From an uncultured Eubacteriales bacterium (GTDB lineage Bacteria > Bacillota > Clostridia > Oscillospirales > CAG-272): a DNA stretch of 6,681 nucleotides. The translations under genes and the position numbers were made by a program. The stretch is taken from assembly GCA_949286815.1 (NCBI GenBank), contig CASEEB010000222.1, positions 1-6,681 of the forward strand, given 5' to 3'. Of this stretch, positions 1-6,587 are shown in pieces; the first letter of the stretch is position 1; each line of letters opens with the position of its first letter. The notes under the pieces are model-generated. The model was not told the origin of the DNA. It did not search any database and saw only the letters and a program-made list of their open reading frames with translations.

Positions 1-2913
1 AATCCGACGGAAACTTCGGGTGAGGGCACGTCGGGCTCCGAGGGCACTTCGGACTCCGAGGAGACTACTACCGAGGAAGAAACCGAAGACCTCACTCCGA
101 AGCTTACCGGAGAGAACGCGAAGACCATTGAGTACGCGGAAAGAATAGCGGGCGGAATCAATACGGGATATTCCGGCGCCACACGTTCACAGTACGCGAT
201 TACAAACAGAAACGCGGTTTTCAATTACAATCTGACCGCAAAAGACCGGAAGTATGTCTCGTCTCTGGAGAATACCAAAGGCGGGGTGTATCTTGAAAAC
301 ACCATGGACGTTTTTGTGAAAACCAATGACGGAAAAGTATTTTATGCGTCCGACACGCTGAGCAGCGCGCGCGTCAACATTTACAGATTGGGGCACTATT
401 ATTACGACGTGCACATTTTGGACCAGGATTTCAGCTCTGTATCCGAAATTTCCGACAACGCGAAGGAAATTTCGATTTCACGAGCCACGGTCAACCAGAT
501 GTCAAGACCGGTTCAGAATGACGACGGATCCATAACGACCACGATAGAGAGTACCGCAGACCCGTATATAGTATTTCCGACCGCGCGTTTTTCAACAGAG
601 GACTACAACGCGGTTGAGATTACTCTCAAATGCGAGTCCGCCTCAAGCGCGCAGCTTTATGTGGCGGCGGGCGGCAACAGTTTCAATGCGGATCAACTTA
701 TAGGGTTTTCGGTTACTCCCGGCGGAGAGTATATTACGTATGTAATTCCGCTGAGTCAGATACCGAATTATACGGGTAATGTCACCGGTCTGAGAATAGA
801 CATAGGAGGCTCTGTTGACGAGGTCATAGAAATCAAGTCGATGCGGGCTCTGAATGTCGATTTTTCCGGAGTGGCTGTTACTCTTGACCGGAACATACAC
901 GCGTATTCCGACAAAATGAACCAGGTTCTTCATTTTGTGACTACAGACCAGGTGGACAACATGACTTCATACGGAATGGTGACGAAAATATCCGCCGACA
1001 AAGTGGATAAGCTCATTGTCAAGGACGCGGGCGGAGAACATACCTCGATTGACGGAGTGGATTTCGACAGCGCGGAATATGTCGGTTTTGACATTAAGGA
1101 CGTCGGTGTTTTCGGATATATTCTGCTTGCCGACGAATCGAGCGGAAAACTTACAGTTACGCTTGAGGACGGATATTACGTCATTACTCAGGAATATACC
1201 GTGCCGACGGGTACCGTATATGAAAAAGACGCGAATATATACATGGGACACAGACTTTATACCGACCGGAACCATACCTTTGACGAATTTCTGAACGAGG
1301 CTTACTGCGAAAGAAATCCGCTTGAGGAAGTGACTATAACTTCCGAGTCCGACGGGTCTGCGGTGCTCGGATACAATGTGTTCCGCGGAGCATACGGCTT
1401 CAAGGTCAACGGTACCGACTTCAATCAGGCTTATTACAACAATCCCGACAAGCACTATCAGGTGCATGCCTCGATAAAGGGCGATGACAGGGAAAGAAAA
1501 ATATATGTATATTCGTACACAATCGCCGGAGCGCTTGAATGCGCGGCGCTGCTTGACGGCGACGGACTTATGCTGCCCGTAAAGCTTGAGGTCTGCAAAA
1601 ACTTCCAGGGTGAAAACGAAGAGCCTTTGTATGACAAGGGCGACGCTTCGTACGGAGAGACTATTTTCCCGATGGTTATTGAGGCTGGCAGTGAAAATGA
1701 GTTTACCATTGTGAATATGTATCAGAACTGGGGCAAGTACCCGCTCAAGCAGTTGTCCTCAATTCAGTTTATAGCTCCGTATTACCATCTCTCCACGGGT
1801 GTTACCGAGACCAACTGCATCGCTCCGTATTATGTTTACGGAAAGGATCTCTGGACACTTCCCGATTTCCGTTCTATGTCGGCTCCGCTTTGGGCAGACC
1901 AGCCTCAGCACACCAGTGGCGGAAGACTGTACTTCTTGCAGTATACAACGTCGGACGGAAAGAAATACGCCACGGAGAGCGCTTCCAATATAATAGATAC
2001 CGCGGGTCCCACATATTCCGACATATCTATGGATTATATATCGGACGATGGGAACATAAAGGTCACATACCGTCATGTTGAGATGCCCCAGACCGACGAA
2101 AACAGGACGTATTATGAGATAAGACTTGAGGTGCTGGGGGATATTGAGATAAGTGATTTCAAAGACAATTTCTCACTCTTCTCGTTTGACGGCCGCGCGG
2201 TGGTATATGATAAGCTCGGATATCTGAACGAAAATAACGAATGTGTCGTTGTTGACGCCAATAAATCCTCAAAAGCCAATTATATTACGCTTGGCAAAGA
2301 AGCGCCGTATTTTGACTATTATCTTTCATCCGCGGCGGATTACGTGAACTTTGCGCTCATAATCAAAAACTCGGATATAGTTGTCGGAGGAGAGAAGTTT
2401 GACGGTAACTTTGTTGTAAAGGATGTATTTGCCGGCGGACTTAACTACGGAAGTCTGACTCTGGATATCGACAATATAACTCTTAAAAAAGGCGATTATA
2501 TTTCGATTGATATGATACTGATGCCTTGGGGTTCCCAGAACTCCGCGGATGATTCAAATGTCAGAAACGTAAGAGAGGACTCCTGCCTTGATCCTTACAG
2601 GATTACCGCTCAGACCGGTACGGTAATCGAGGACGCTTTTGTGCCCAAGGTAAAAAGCGAGGGAAATGTCGCGGAGTTTACACTGTCCGGCGGAGTCAAC
2701 AACGCCGCGGTCAGAGTATACGGATTTGACAAGAACGCCGTCCCGGAGATTTACGAAAAGGTCGGCGGAGAATGGGTAAAGTATGAAGTGGCTTCCGCAA
2801 ACGGGTATGACGGTTATACGGTGCACTATGACGGAGACGGAACCTTCTCATATTCGTTTATAATCAATATGGACAACGCGGACGAAAGAACTTTCAGAGT
2901 GGAAATCAAATGA
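1..2913 (+). CDS. Large beta-rich, probably secreted or lipid-anchored protein of unknown function (5' end missing)
   Basis: The reading frame is open from base 1 to the TGA at 2911-2913 and gives 970 residues, so the true start is outside the window; the GTG at 286 is only an internal Val codon. Numbering residues from the left edge, 1-32 are a Thr/Glu/Ser/Gly-rich linker of the kind that follows the lipobox Cys of Gram-positive lipoproteins, or joins extracellular domains. Residues 175-282 resemble a jelly-roll, carbohydrate-binding-like segment: alternating strands, then a TYVIPLS and GNVTGLRIDIGG pattern. Residues 414-443 include GHRLYTDRNHTFDEF and ERNPLEEV. Residues 573-648 form a core dense in Trp, Tyr and His (YQNWGKYPLKQLSS, APYYHLSTGVTETN, DLWTLPDF, QPQHTSGGRLYFLQY). 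A MPWGSQ motif lies at 841-846 and a C-terminal beta module at about 891-970. No LPXTG sorting signal or C-terminal membrane helix is present, so any anchor would be N-terminal. I recognise no catalytic signature. A surface carbohydrate-active or glycan-binding role is inference. The gene ends 97 bp from a convergent transporter gene. Confidence 0.85.
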   Translation, partial: NPTETSGEGTSGSEGTSDSEETTTEEETEDLTPKLTGENAKTIEYAERIAGGINTGYSGATRSQYAITNRNAVFNYNLTAKDRKYVSSLENTKGGVYLENTMDVFVKTNDGKVFYASDTLSSARVNIYRLGHYYYDVHILDQDFSSVSEISDNAKEISISRATVNQMSRPVQNDDGSITTTIESTADPYIVFPTARFSTEDYNAVEITLKCESASSAQLYVAAGGNSFNADQLIGFSVTPGGEYITYVIPLSQIPNYTGNVTGLRIDIGGSVDEVIEIKSMRALNVDFSGVAVTLDRNIHAYSDKMNQVLHFVTTDQVDNMTSYGMVTKISADKVDKLIVKDAGGEHTSIDGVDFDSAEYVGFDIKDVGVFGYILLADESSGKLTVTLEDGYYVITQEYTVPTGTVYEKDANIYMGHRLYTDRNHTFDEFLNEAYCERNPLEEVTITSESDGSAVLGYNVFRGAYGFKVNGTDFNQAYYNNPDKHYQVHASIKGDDRERKIYVYSYTIAGALECAALLDGDGLMLPVKLEVCKNFQGENEEPLYDKGDASYGETIFPMVIEAGSENEFTIVNMYQNWGKYPLKQLSSIQFIAPYYHLSTGVTETNCIAPYYVYGKDLWTLPDFRSMSAPLWADQPQHTSGGRLYFLQYTTSDGKKYATESASNIIDTAGPTYSDISMDYISDDGNIKVTYRHVEMPQTDENRTYYEIRLEVLGDIEISDFKDNFSLFSFDGRAVVYDKLGYLNENNECVVVDANKSSKANYITLGKEAPYFDYYLSSAADYVNFALIIKNSDIVVGGEKFDGNFVVKDVFAGGLNYGSLTLDIDNITLKKGDYISIDMILMPWGSQNSADDSNVRNVREDSCLDPYRITAQTGTVIEDAFVPKVKSEGNVAEFTLSGGVNNAAVRVYGFDKNAVPEIYEKVGGEWVKYEVASANGYDGYTVHYDGDGTFSYSFIINMDNADERTFRVEIK
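25..60 (+). repeat. Two-copy 18-bp in-frame tandem repeat in linker
   Basis: Two adjacent 18-bp units, 25-42 and 43-60, match at 16 of 18 positions and encode GTSGSE then GTSDSE. A shorter related piece (TSGE) precedes them. They lie in the Thr/Glu/Ser-rich linker of the exported protein. Such linkers lengthen and shorten by slippage, and the copy number may continue to the left of the window edge. Confidence 0.7.
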
Positions 2914-2930
2914 TTCAGTATAGCTGATTG

Positions 2931-2995
2931 ACAAAAACCCCTTAACCGATATCATAAGGTCCGTATGCCTTCGGATATTGTTAAGGGGATTTTGT
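2931..2995. terminator. Bidirectional intrinsic terminator between convergent genes
   Basis: The outer arms 2931-2946 and 2980-2995 pair over 16 positions with a single A/A mismatch (2937 with 2989). The inner part adds two further helices: 2949-2953 with 2974-2978, and 2956-2960 with 2967-2971. A C4/G4 block is flanked by an A run on one side and a T run on the other, so each strand reads a GC-containing stem followed by T-rich sequence. The hairpin begins 17 bp after the stop of the left gene and 15 bp beyond the stop of the right gene, as expected for a terminator shared by converging transcripts. Confidence 0.85.
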
Positions 2996-3010
2996 CTGTG
3001 TTATTTTGTT

Positions 3011-4225
3011 TTATTTATCCCGCTTTTTTGTCAGACGGTTGCACAGCAGAACTCCGACAAAGAGCAGTACGGGAAACGCGGTTGCCGCCAGGAATCCCGT
3101 TTTGAGCGGGGAAGAGGTGATGTCGGATATGAATCCCACGGCGGACGGTCCCGCGGCGCACCCGAGGTCTCCCGCTAAGGAGAGGAAGGCGAACATGGCA
3201 GTGCTTGCGCCGGGACATTTAACCGTGGCAAGACTGAAGACTCCCGGCCACATTATTCCGACCGAAAATCCGCATAGTCCGCATCCGATAAGTGATACAA
3301 ACGGGTTGGGCGCAAGCGCGGTGATAAGATAACAGATTATGCAGAGAACACTGCTTGCCATTATCATCCTGCTCAGATCGGTTTTCTGTGTCATTTTTGA
3401 ATATATAACTCTGGAAATACCCATCATAAGCGCGAACATGCAAGGTCCCGCCAGGTCTCCCAGGGTTTTGGCGTATTCCGCGAGAGGAGAGGACAACAGC
3501 GCGGACTCGGCAAACGCGCTCGCCCATTGACTCATACTTTGTTCCGAAGAGCCGGAGAGGAACATCAGTGCCAAAAGCAGCCAGAAAATTCCGGACGAAA
3601 AGAGTTTTTTTAACGAGGAGCCTCCCTCTTCTTCGCTCGGAAGCTGATTTATCGGTGTTTTCATAAAGTAAAACGCGTTGAACAGAGGGACAAGCGCCCA
3701 TATCAATGAAAGAATTTTCCAGTTTTCTATTCCGGCAGTGACAAAAAATACGGTGGAGGCAATTATGACAAACATATGTCCCCAGCAGTAAAACGAGTGG
3801 AGAAAGCCCATTGAAGCGGCTTTATGTTCGGTCGGACAGGATTCCACTATGGGACTGACCAATACTTCTATGAGTCCTCCGCCCAAAGCGTATATTAAAA
3901 TCGACAGGCATATCCCTATGTAAGGGTCGGGTAAAAGCTCCGGGAGCACACTCAGACCGGCAAGTCCGAAAGCGCAGAAAAAATGCGCGGCGACTATGCA
4001 TGGACGATATCCGATTTTGTCAACAAACTTTGCGGCGACAAAATCGACGACAAGCTGAAACAGAAAGTTTATCGTGACAAGAAGTGTGATTTTTGACAGC
4101 GGTATGTTATATGTGGATTCAAATGTCAGAAAAAGCAGCGGAGCAAAGTTGTTGATTATCGCCTGAGTTATATAACCGATGTAACAGGCGGTCATCGTAT
4201 GTTTGAAACTTTTCAGATATTTCAT
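3011..4225 (-). CDS. Major facilitator superfamily transporter, substrate unknown
   Basis: This gene encodes a 404-residue membrane protein with about 12 hydrophobic segments in two halves, separated by a charged loop near residues 190-207 (PINQLPSEEEGGSSLKK), the usual MFS plan and length. The loop after helix 2 carries a motif-A-like sequence, AKFVDKIGYRP (65-75). Helix 7 begins SGSSEQSMSQWASAFAES (224-241), and a glycine-rich GDLGCAAGPSAVGF (352-365) lies in helix 11. The helix-7 Glu/Trp pattern recalls the fucose/glucose permease-like (FHS) branch, but this is only resemblance and no substrate can be assigned. I chose the ATG at 4225 because GAAAGG lies 6 nt upstream of it. An in-frame ATG at 4270 adds 15 residues, but lies between the -35 and -10 boxes of the promoter and has no ribosome binding site. 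The gene lies downstream of feoB on the same strand with its own promoter, and ends at a shared terminator. Confidence 0.9.
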   Translation of the reverse strand: MKYLKSFKHTMTACYIGYITQAIINNFAPLLFLTFESTYNIPLSKITLLVTINFLFQLVVDFVAAKFVDKIGYRPCIVAAHFFCAFGLAGLSVLPELLPDPYIGICLSILIYALGGGLIEVLVSPIVESCPTEHKAASMGFLHSFYCWGHMFVIIASTVFFVTAGIENWKILSLIWALVPLFNAFYFMKTPINQLPSEEEGGSSLKKLFSSGIFWLLLALMFLSGSSEQSMSQWASAFAESALLSSPLAEYAKTLGDLAGPCMFALMMGISRVIYSKMTQKTDLSRMIMASSVLCIICYLITALAPNPFVSLIGCGLCGFSVGIMWPGVFSLATVKCPGASTAMFAFLSLAGDLGCAAGPSAVGFISDITSSPLKTGFLAATAFPVLLFVGVLLCNRLTKKRDK

Positions 4226-4231
4226 ATTGAG

Positions 4232-4237
4232 CCTTTC
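4232..4237 (-). promoter_or_regulatory. Ribosome binding site of MFS transporter
   Basis: Read on the minus strand, this is GAAAGG, followed by a 6-nt spacer (CTCAAT) and the ATG at 4225. It decides the start against the in-frame ATG at 4270, which has no purine-rich site at a useful distance. Confidence 0.75.
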
Positions 4238-4260
4238 AGTATACCAAAAACGCTTTGATA

Positions 4261-4289
4261 ATTGTATCATACCGGTATTTTTTTGTCAA
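4261..4289 (-). promoter_or_regulatory. SigA-type promoter of MFS transporter
   Basis: On the minus strand a perfect -35 box TTGACA (4289-4284) is followed by exactly 17 bp and a -10 box TACAAT (4266-4261), one mismatch from consensus. Upstream sequence (4290-4320) is A/T-rich with A and T runs that could act as an UP element. Transcription should start near 4253-4255, leaving a leader of about 30 nt to the ATG at 4225. The spacer contains a 10-bp palindrome (4269-4278), and an inverted repeat overlaps the -10 box (4256-4269), so the promoter may be repressible. Confidence 0.8.
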
Positions 4290-4387
4290 TAACAAAGTAT
4301 AAAAAAATTCGGCTTTTTTAGGATTTTATTTCTGTCAGAATCCAATGAAAATTTTTAACGATTTATATAAATTCCGAGCCTATAAAT

Positions 4388-6532
4388 TTATGAAAATATT
4401 TTGAACGCCGCGTTTACGGCAACGCAGAGCACAATTCCCGTGACGGTGGGTATAAGTACCGAAAGAGCGGTGACAAGGAAGCTTTTGCTTTCTTTTTTTA
4501 TTGTAAGAACCGTGGTGGAGCAGGGCCAGTGGAACATGGTGAAAATCATTGTGCAGAGCGCGGTAGATATCGTCCAGCCGTTTGAGACCAGCATATTTTT
4601 CAGCTCGGCGAGGCTTTCATATTCAATTAACATGCCTTGAGACATATATGCCATAAGCATTATCGGTATTACGGTCTCGCTTGCGGGAAAACCGAGGATA
4701 AACGCCATGAGAATTATGCCGTCAAGTCCCATTATTTCGGCAAACGGGTCCAGAAATCCGGCGAAGTGCGAGAGCAGAGTGATATCGTTTACTTCGGTGT
4801 TTGCCATTATCCATATGATGACCCCCGCGGGTGCGGATACCGCCGCAGCCCTTCCGAGGACGAACAGAGTGCGGTCAAAAATTGAGCGCACCAAAACCTT
4901 TCCGATTTGAGGGCGTCGGTAGGGAGGCAGTTCAAGTGTAAATGACGACGGAACGCCCGCAAAAACGGTTGATGACAATATTCTTGAAATTAAAAACGTA
5001 AGGAGTATACCCGATATTATCAGCAGCGTAAGTATAAATGCCGCGGAAATTGAAGAGAAAATTCCGGCGGAGCTGCCGACAAAAAACATGCCTATGACGG
5101 CGATAAGAATTGGAAAGCGCCCGTTGCACGGCACAAAGCTGTTCGTAATCATGGCTATTATCTGTTCTCTTTTGGAGTCGATTATCCGGCATCCCACAAC
5201 TCCCGCCGCGTTGCAACCGAAGCCCATACACATCGTGAGAGCCAGTTTTACGCAGGTTTTGCATTTTTTGAAAGGTTTATCGAGATTGTACGCGACTCTG
5301 GGCAGATATCCGGAGTCTTCGAGCAGAGTAAAGAGCGGGAAAAATATCGCCATTGGCGGGAGCATGACCGAAACCACCCACGCGAGCATTCGGTACGCAC
5401 CGAGAATCAAAGCGCCGGAAAGCCATTTCGGAGCGTTGAGATAATCAAACAGCAACAGCAGCTTATCCTGAATATAAAACAGGAATTCCGACAGAAGCGA
5501 GGACGGGTAATTCGCTCCGTTTATGGTGAGCCAGAATATAAACAGCAAAAGCAAACACATAATCGGATACGCGCTCAGTCGCCCGGTAAATAACTTGTCA
5601 AGCTTTCTGTCTGTTTTGTCGTAGTCTTTTTTTTCATATGTTACAGATTTCTGAGCGATTTTTGCGGATTCTCCGACAAGTGTTGAAATTATCATGCCGC
5701 ATAAGTCGTCTTTGCCTATACCGCTGTCGGATAAAAACGACAATGCCTTTTCCATGGCTTGCTTTATTTCCGCGTCCTGAGTGATGTCCTCTCCGAAAAA
5801 AGAGATAATCTCATCCCGCATAGACCCGTCAAAGTCCAACAGCCTTAAAGACAGCCACCGGGAGTTTATGCGACCGGAGGTTTTCTTTTCGACACAGGGC
5901 TGAAGTATCTCTATCGCTTTCTCGATTTCCGGACAGTATTCTGTTTGTCCGGGTTTTGTGCCGTGCTCGTTATGCGTCGCGTCCGCAATCGCTTTTTTCA
6001 GCGCTTCAAGACTTTTCTTTTTTCTCGCTACTGCGGGTACCACTGGTACGCCAAGCTCAGAGGAAAGTTTTTTGCAGTTTATTTTTATATGTTTTTTTGC
6101 CGCTTCATCCATGAGATTTACGCAGACAATGACCTTAGAGGTTATTTCAAGGGTCTGGAGCACAAGATTCAGATTGCGCTCAAGGCAGGTCGCGTCACAG
6201 ACAAGAATTACCGCGTCGGGCTCTCCGAAGCAGATAAAATTGCGTGCGACCTCCTCCTCGGGTGAATGTGCCAAAAGCGAATATGTGCCGGGGATATCGA
6301 CAAGCACGTAAGTCTCGCCGTCTATCGAAAGATATCCTTGCGCGTTGGTTACCGTTTTCCCCGGCCAGTTTCCGGTATGCTGATTCATTCCCGTCAGCGC
6401 GTTGAACACCGTACTTTTTCCCACGTTGGGATTGCCGGCTATGGCGACGCACATGTCCTGCGGTGACTGTTTTATTACCGTCAGCCCGATGTCGGATATC
6501 TCCTTGCCGGTTGAGGTGTGAGTAAGTCCCAT
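4388..6532 (-). CDS. feoB: Ferrous iron transport protein B (FeoB), GTPase-coupled Fe(II) transporter
   Basis: This 714-residue protein imports Fe(II) across the cytoplasmic membrane. The N-terminal G domain shows G1 GNPNVGKS (33-40), a switch region HTGNWPGKTVT (52-62) with the probable G2 Thr at 60, G3 DIPG (79-82) and G4 NLMD (139-142). The G5 region (about 165-173, PAVARKKKS) lacks the SA seen in many homologues. A helical spacer (about 186-300) leads to a membrane domain from about 321 with the two gate segments GFGCNAAGVVGC (437-448) and VPCNGRFPIL (467-476), plus ELPPYRRP (534-541) and HWPCSTT (668-674). Cys440, Cys469 and Cys671 match positions discussed as a pore-lining set in other FeoB proteins. 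Length is close to the family norm, with a 27-residue extension before G1. The ATG at 6532 is chosen because GGGAG lies 6 nt upstream; the frame stays open for 48 more codons only because it runs into the stop-free repeat array. No feoA is present downstream; one to the right is possible. Confidence 0.96.
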   Translation of the reverse strand: MGLTHTSTGKEISDIGLTVIKQSPQDMCVAIAGNPNVGKSTVFNALTGMNQHTGNWPGKTVTNAQGYLSIDGETYVLVDIPGTYSLLAHSPEEEVARNFICFGEPDAVILVCDATCLERNLNLVLQTLEITSKVIVCVNLMDEAAKKHIKINCKKLSSELGVPVVPAVARKKKSLEALKKAIADATHNEHGTKPGQTEYCPEIEKAIEILQPCVEKKTSGRINSRWLSLRLLDFDGSMRDEIISFFGEDITQDAEIKQAMEKALSFLSDSGIGKDDLCGMIISTLVGESAKIAQKSVTYEKKDYDKTDRKLDKLFTGRLSAYPIMCLLLLFIFWLTINGANYPSSLLSEFLFYIQDKLLLLFDYLNAPKWLSGALILGAYRMLAWVVSVMLPPMAIFFPLFTLLEDSGYLPRVAYNLDKPFKKCKTCVKLALTMCMGFGCNAAGVVGCRIIDSKREQIIAMITNSFVPCNGRFPILIAVIGMFFVGSSAGIFSSISAAFILTLLIISGILLTFLISRILSSTVFAGVPSSFTLELPPYRRPQIGKVLVRSIFDRTLFVLGRAAAVSAPAGVIIWIMANTEVNDITLLSHFAGFLDPFAEIMGLDGIILMAFILGFPASETVIPIMLMAYMSQGMLIEYESLAELKNMLVSNGWTISTALCTMIFTMFHWPCSTTVLTIKKESKSFLVTALSVLIPTVTGIVLCVAVNAAFKIFS

Positions 6533-6538
6533 ATTAAT

Positions 6539-6543
6539 CTCCC
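6539..6543 (-). promoter_or_regulatory. Ribosome binding site of feoB
   Basis: GGGAG on the minus strand, followed by a 6-nt spacer (ATTAAT) and the ATG at 6532. It fixes the feoB start and shows that the longer open frame reaching 6676 is not the natural N-terminus. A perfect palindrome ends 2 nt upstream of this site. Confidence 0.8.
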
Positions 6544-6545
6544 AT

Positions 6546-6561
6546 GCTGCCTTAAGGCAGC
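6546..6561. promoter_or_regulatory. Perfect 16-bp palindrome in feoB leader
   Basis: GCTGCCTTAAGGCAGC is identical to its own reverse complement. As DNA it could bind a dimeric repressor. As RNA it folds into a 6-bp GC-rich stem with a UUAA loop, two bases upstream of the feoB ribosome binding site. No T run follows in the direction of feoB, so it is not a terminator. It does not look like a classical Fur box. A regulatory role is inferred from position only. Confidence 0.55.
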
Positions 6562-6587
6562 GTAAATAGATATAAAAAATTTTCGGT

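Noticed and set aside
643..2826. Several open frames of 83-166 codons on the minus strand (for example 967-1467, 1458-1709, 1759-2076, 2554-2826) and short ones on the plus strand inside the first gene
   Set aside because: They lie opposite or within a long frame with coherent domain-like protein sequence, have no convincing ribosome binding sites, and encode compositionally odd products; they are shadows of the real gene.
286..2913. GTG at 286 as the start of the first gene
   Set aside because: The frame is open without interruption to base 1, the upstream codons form a linker and a coherent protein segment, and no good ribosome binding site precedes 286.
4301..4343. Possible intrinsic terminator for feoB on the minus strand
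   Set aside because: The only stems are GGATT/AATCC with a 13-nt loop and an A/T-only pairing around TTCGGC (4301-4319). Neither is a GC-rich stem directly followed by a T run, so termination of feoB before the transporter cannot be claimed.
4932..6466. Open frames overlapping feoB in other frames (such as 4932-5264, 5088-5444, 5945-6265, 6195-6452)
   Set aside because: The feoB frame has all GTPase and gate motifs in place without interruption. The overlapping frames are by-products of its composition.
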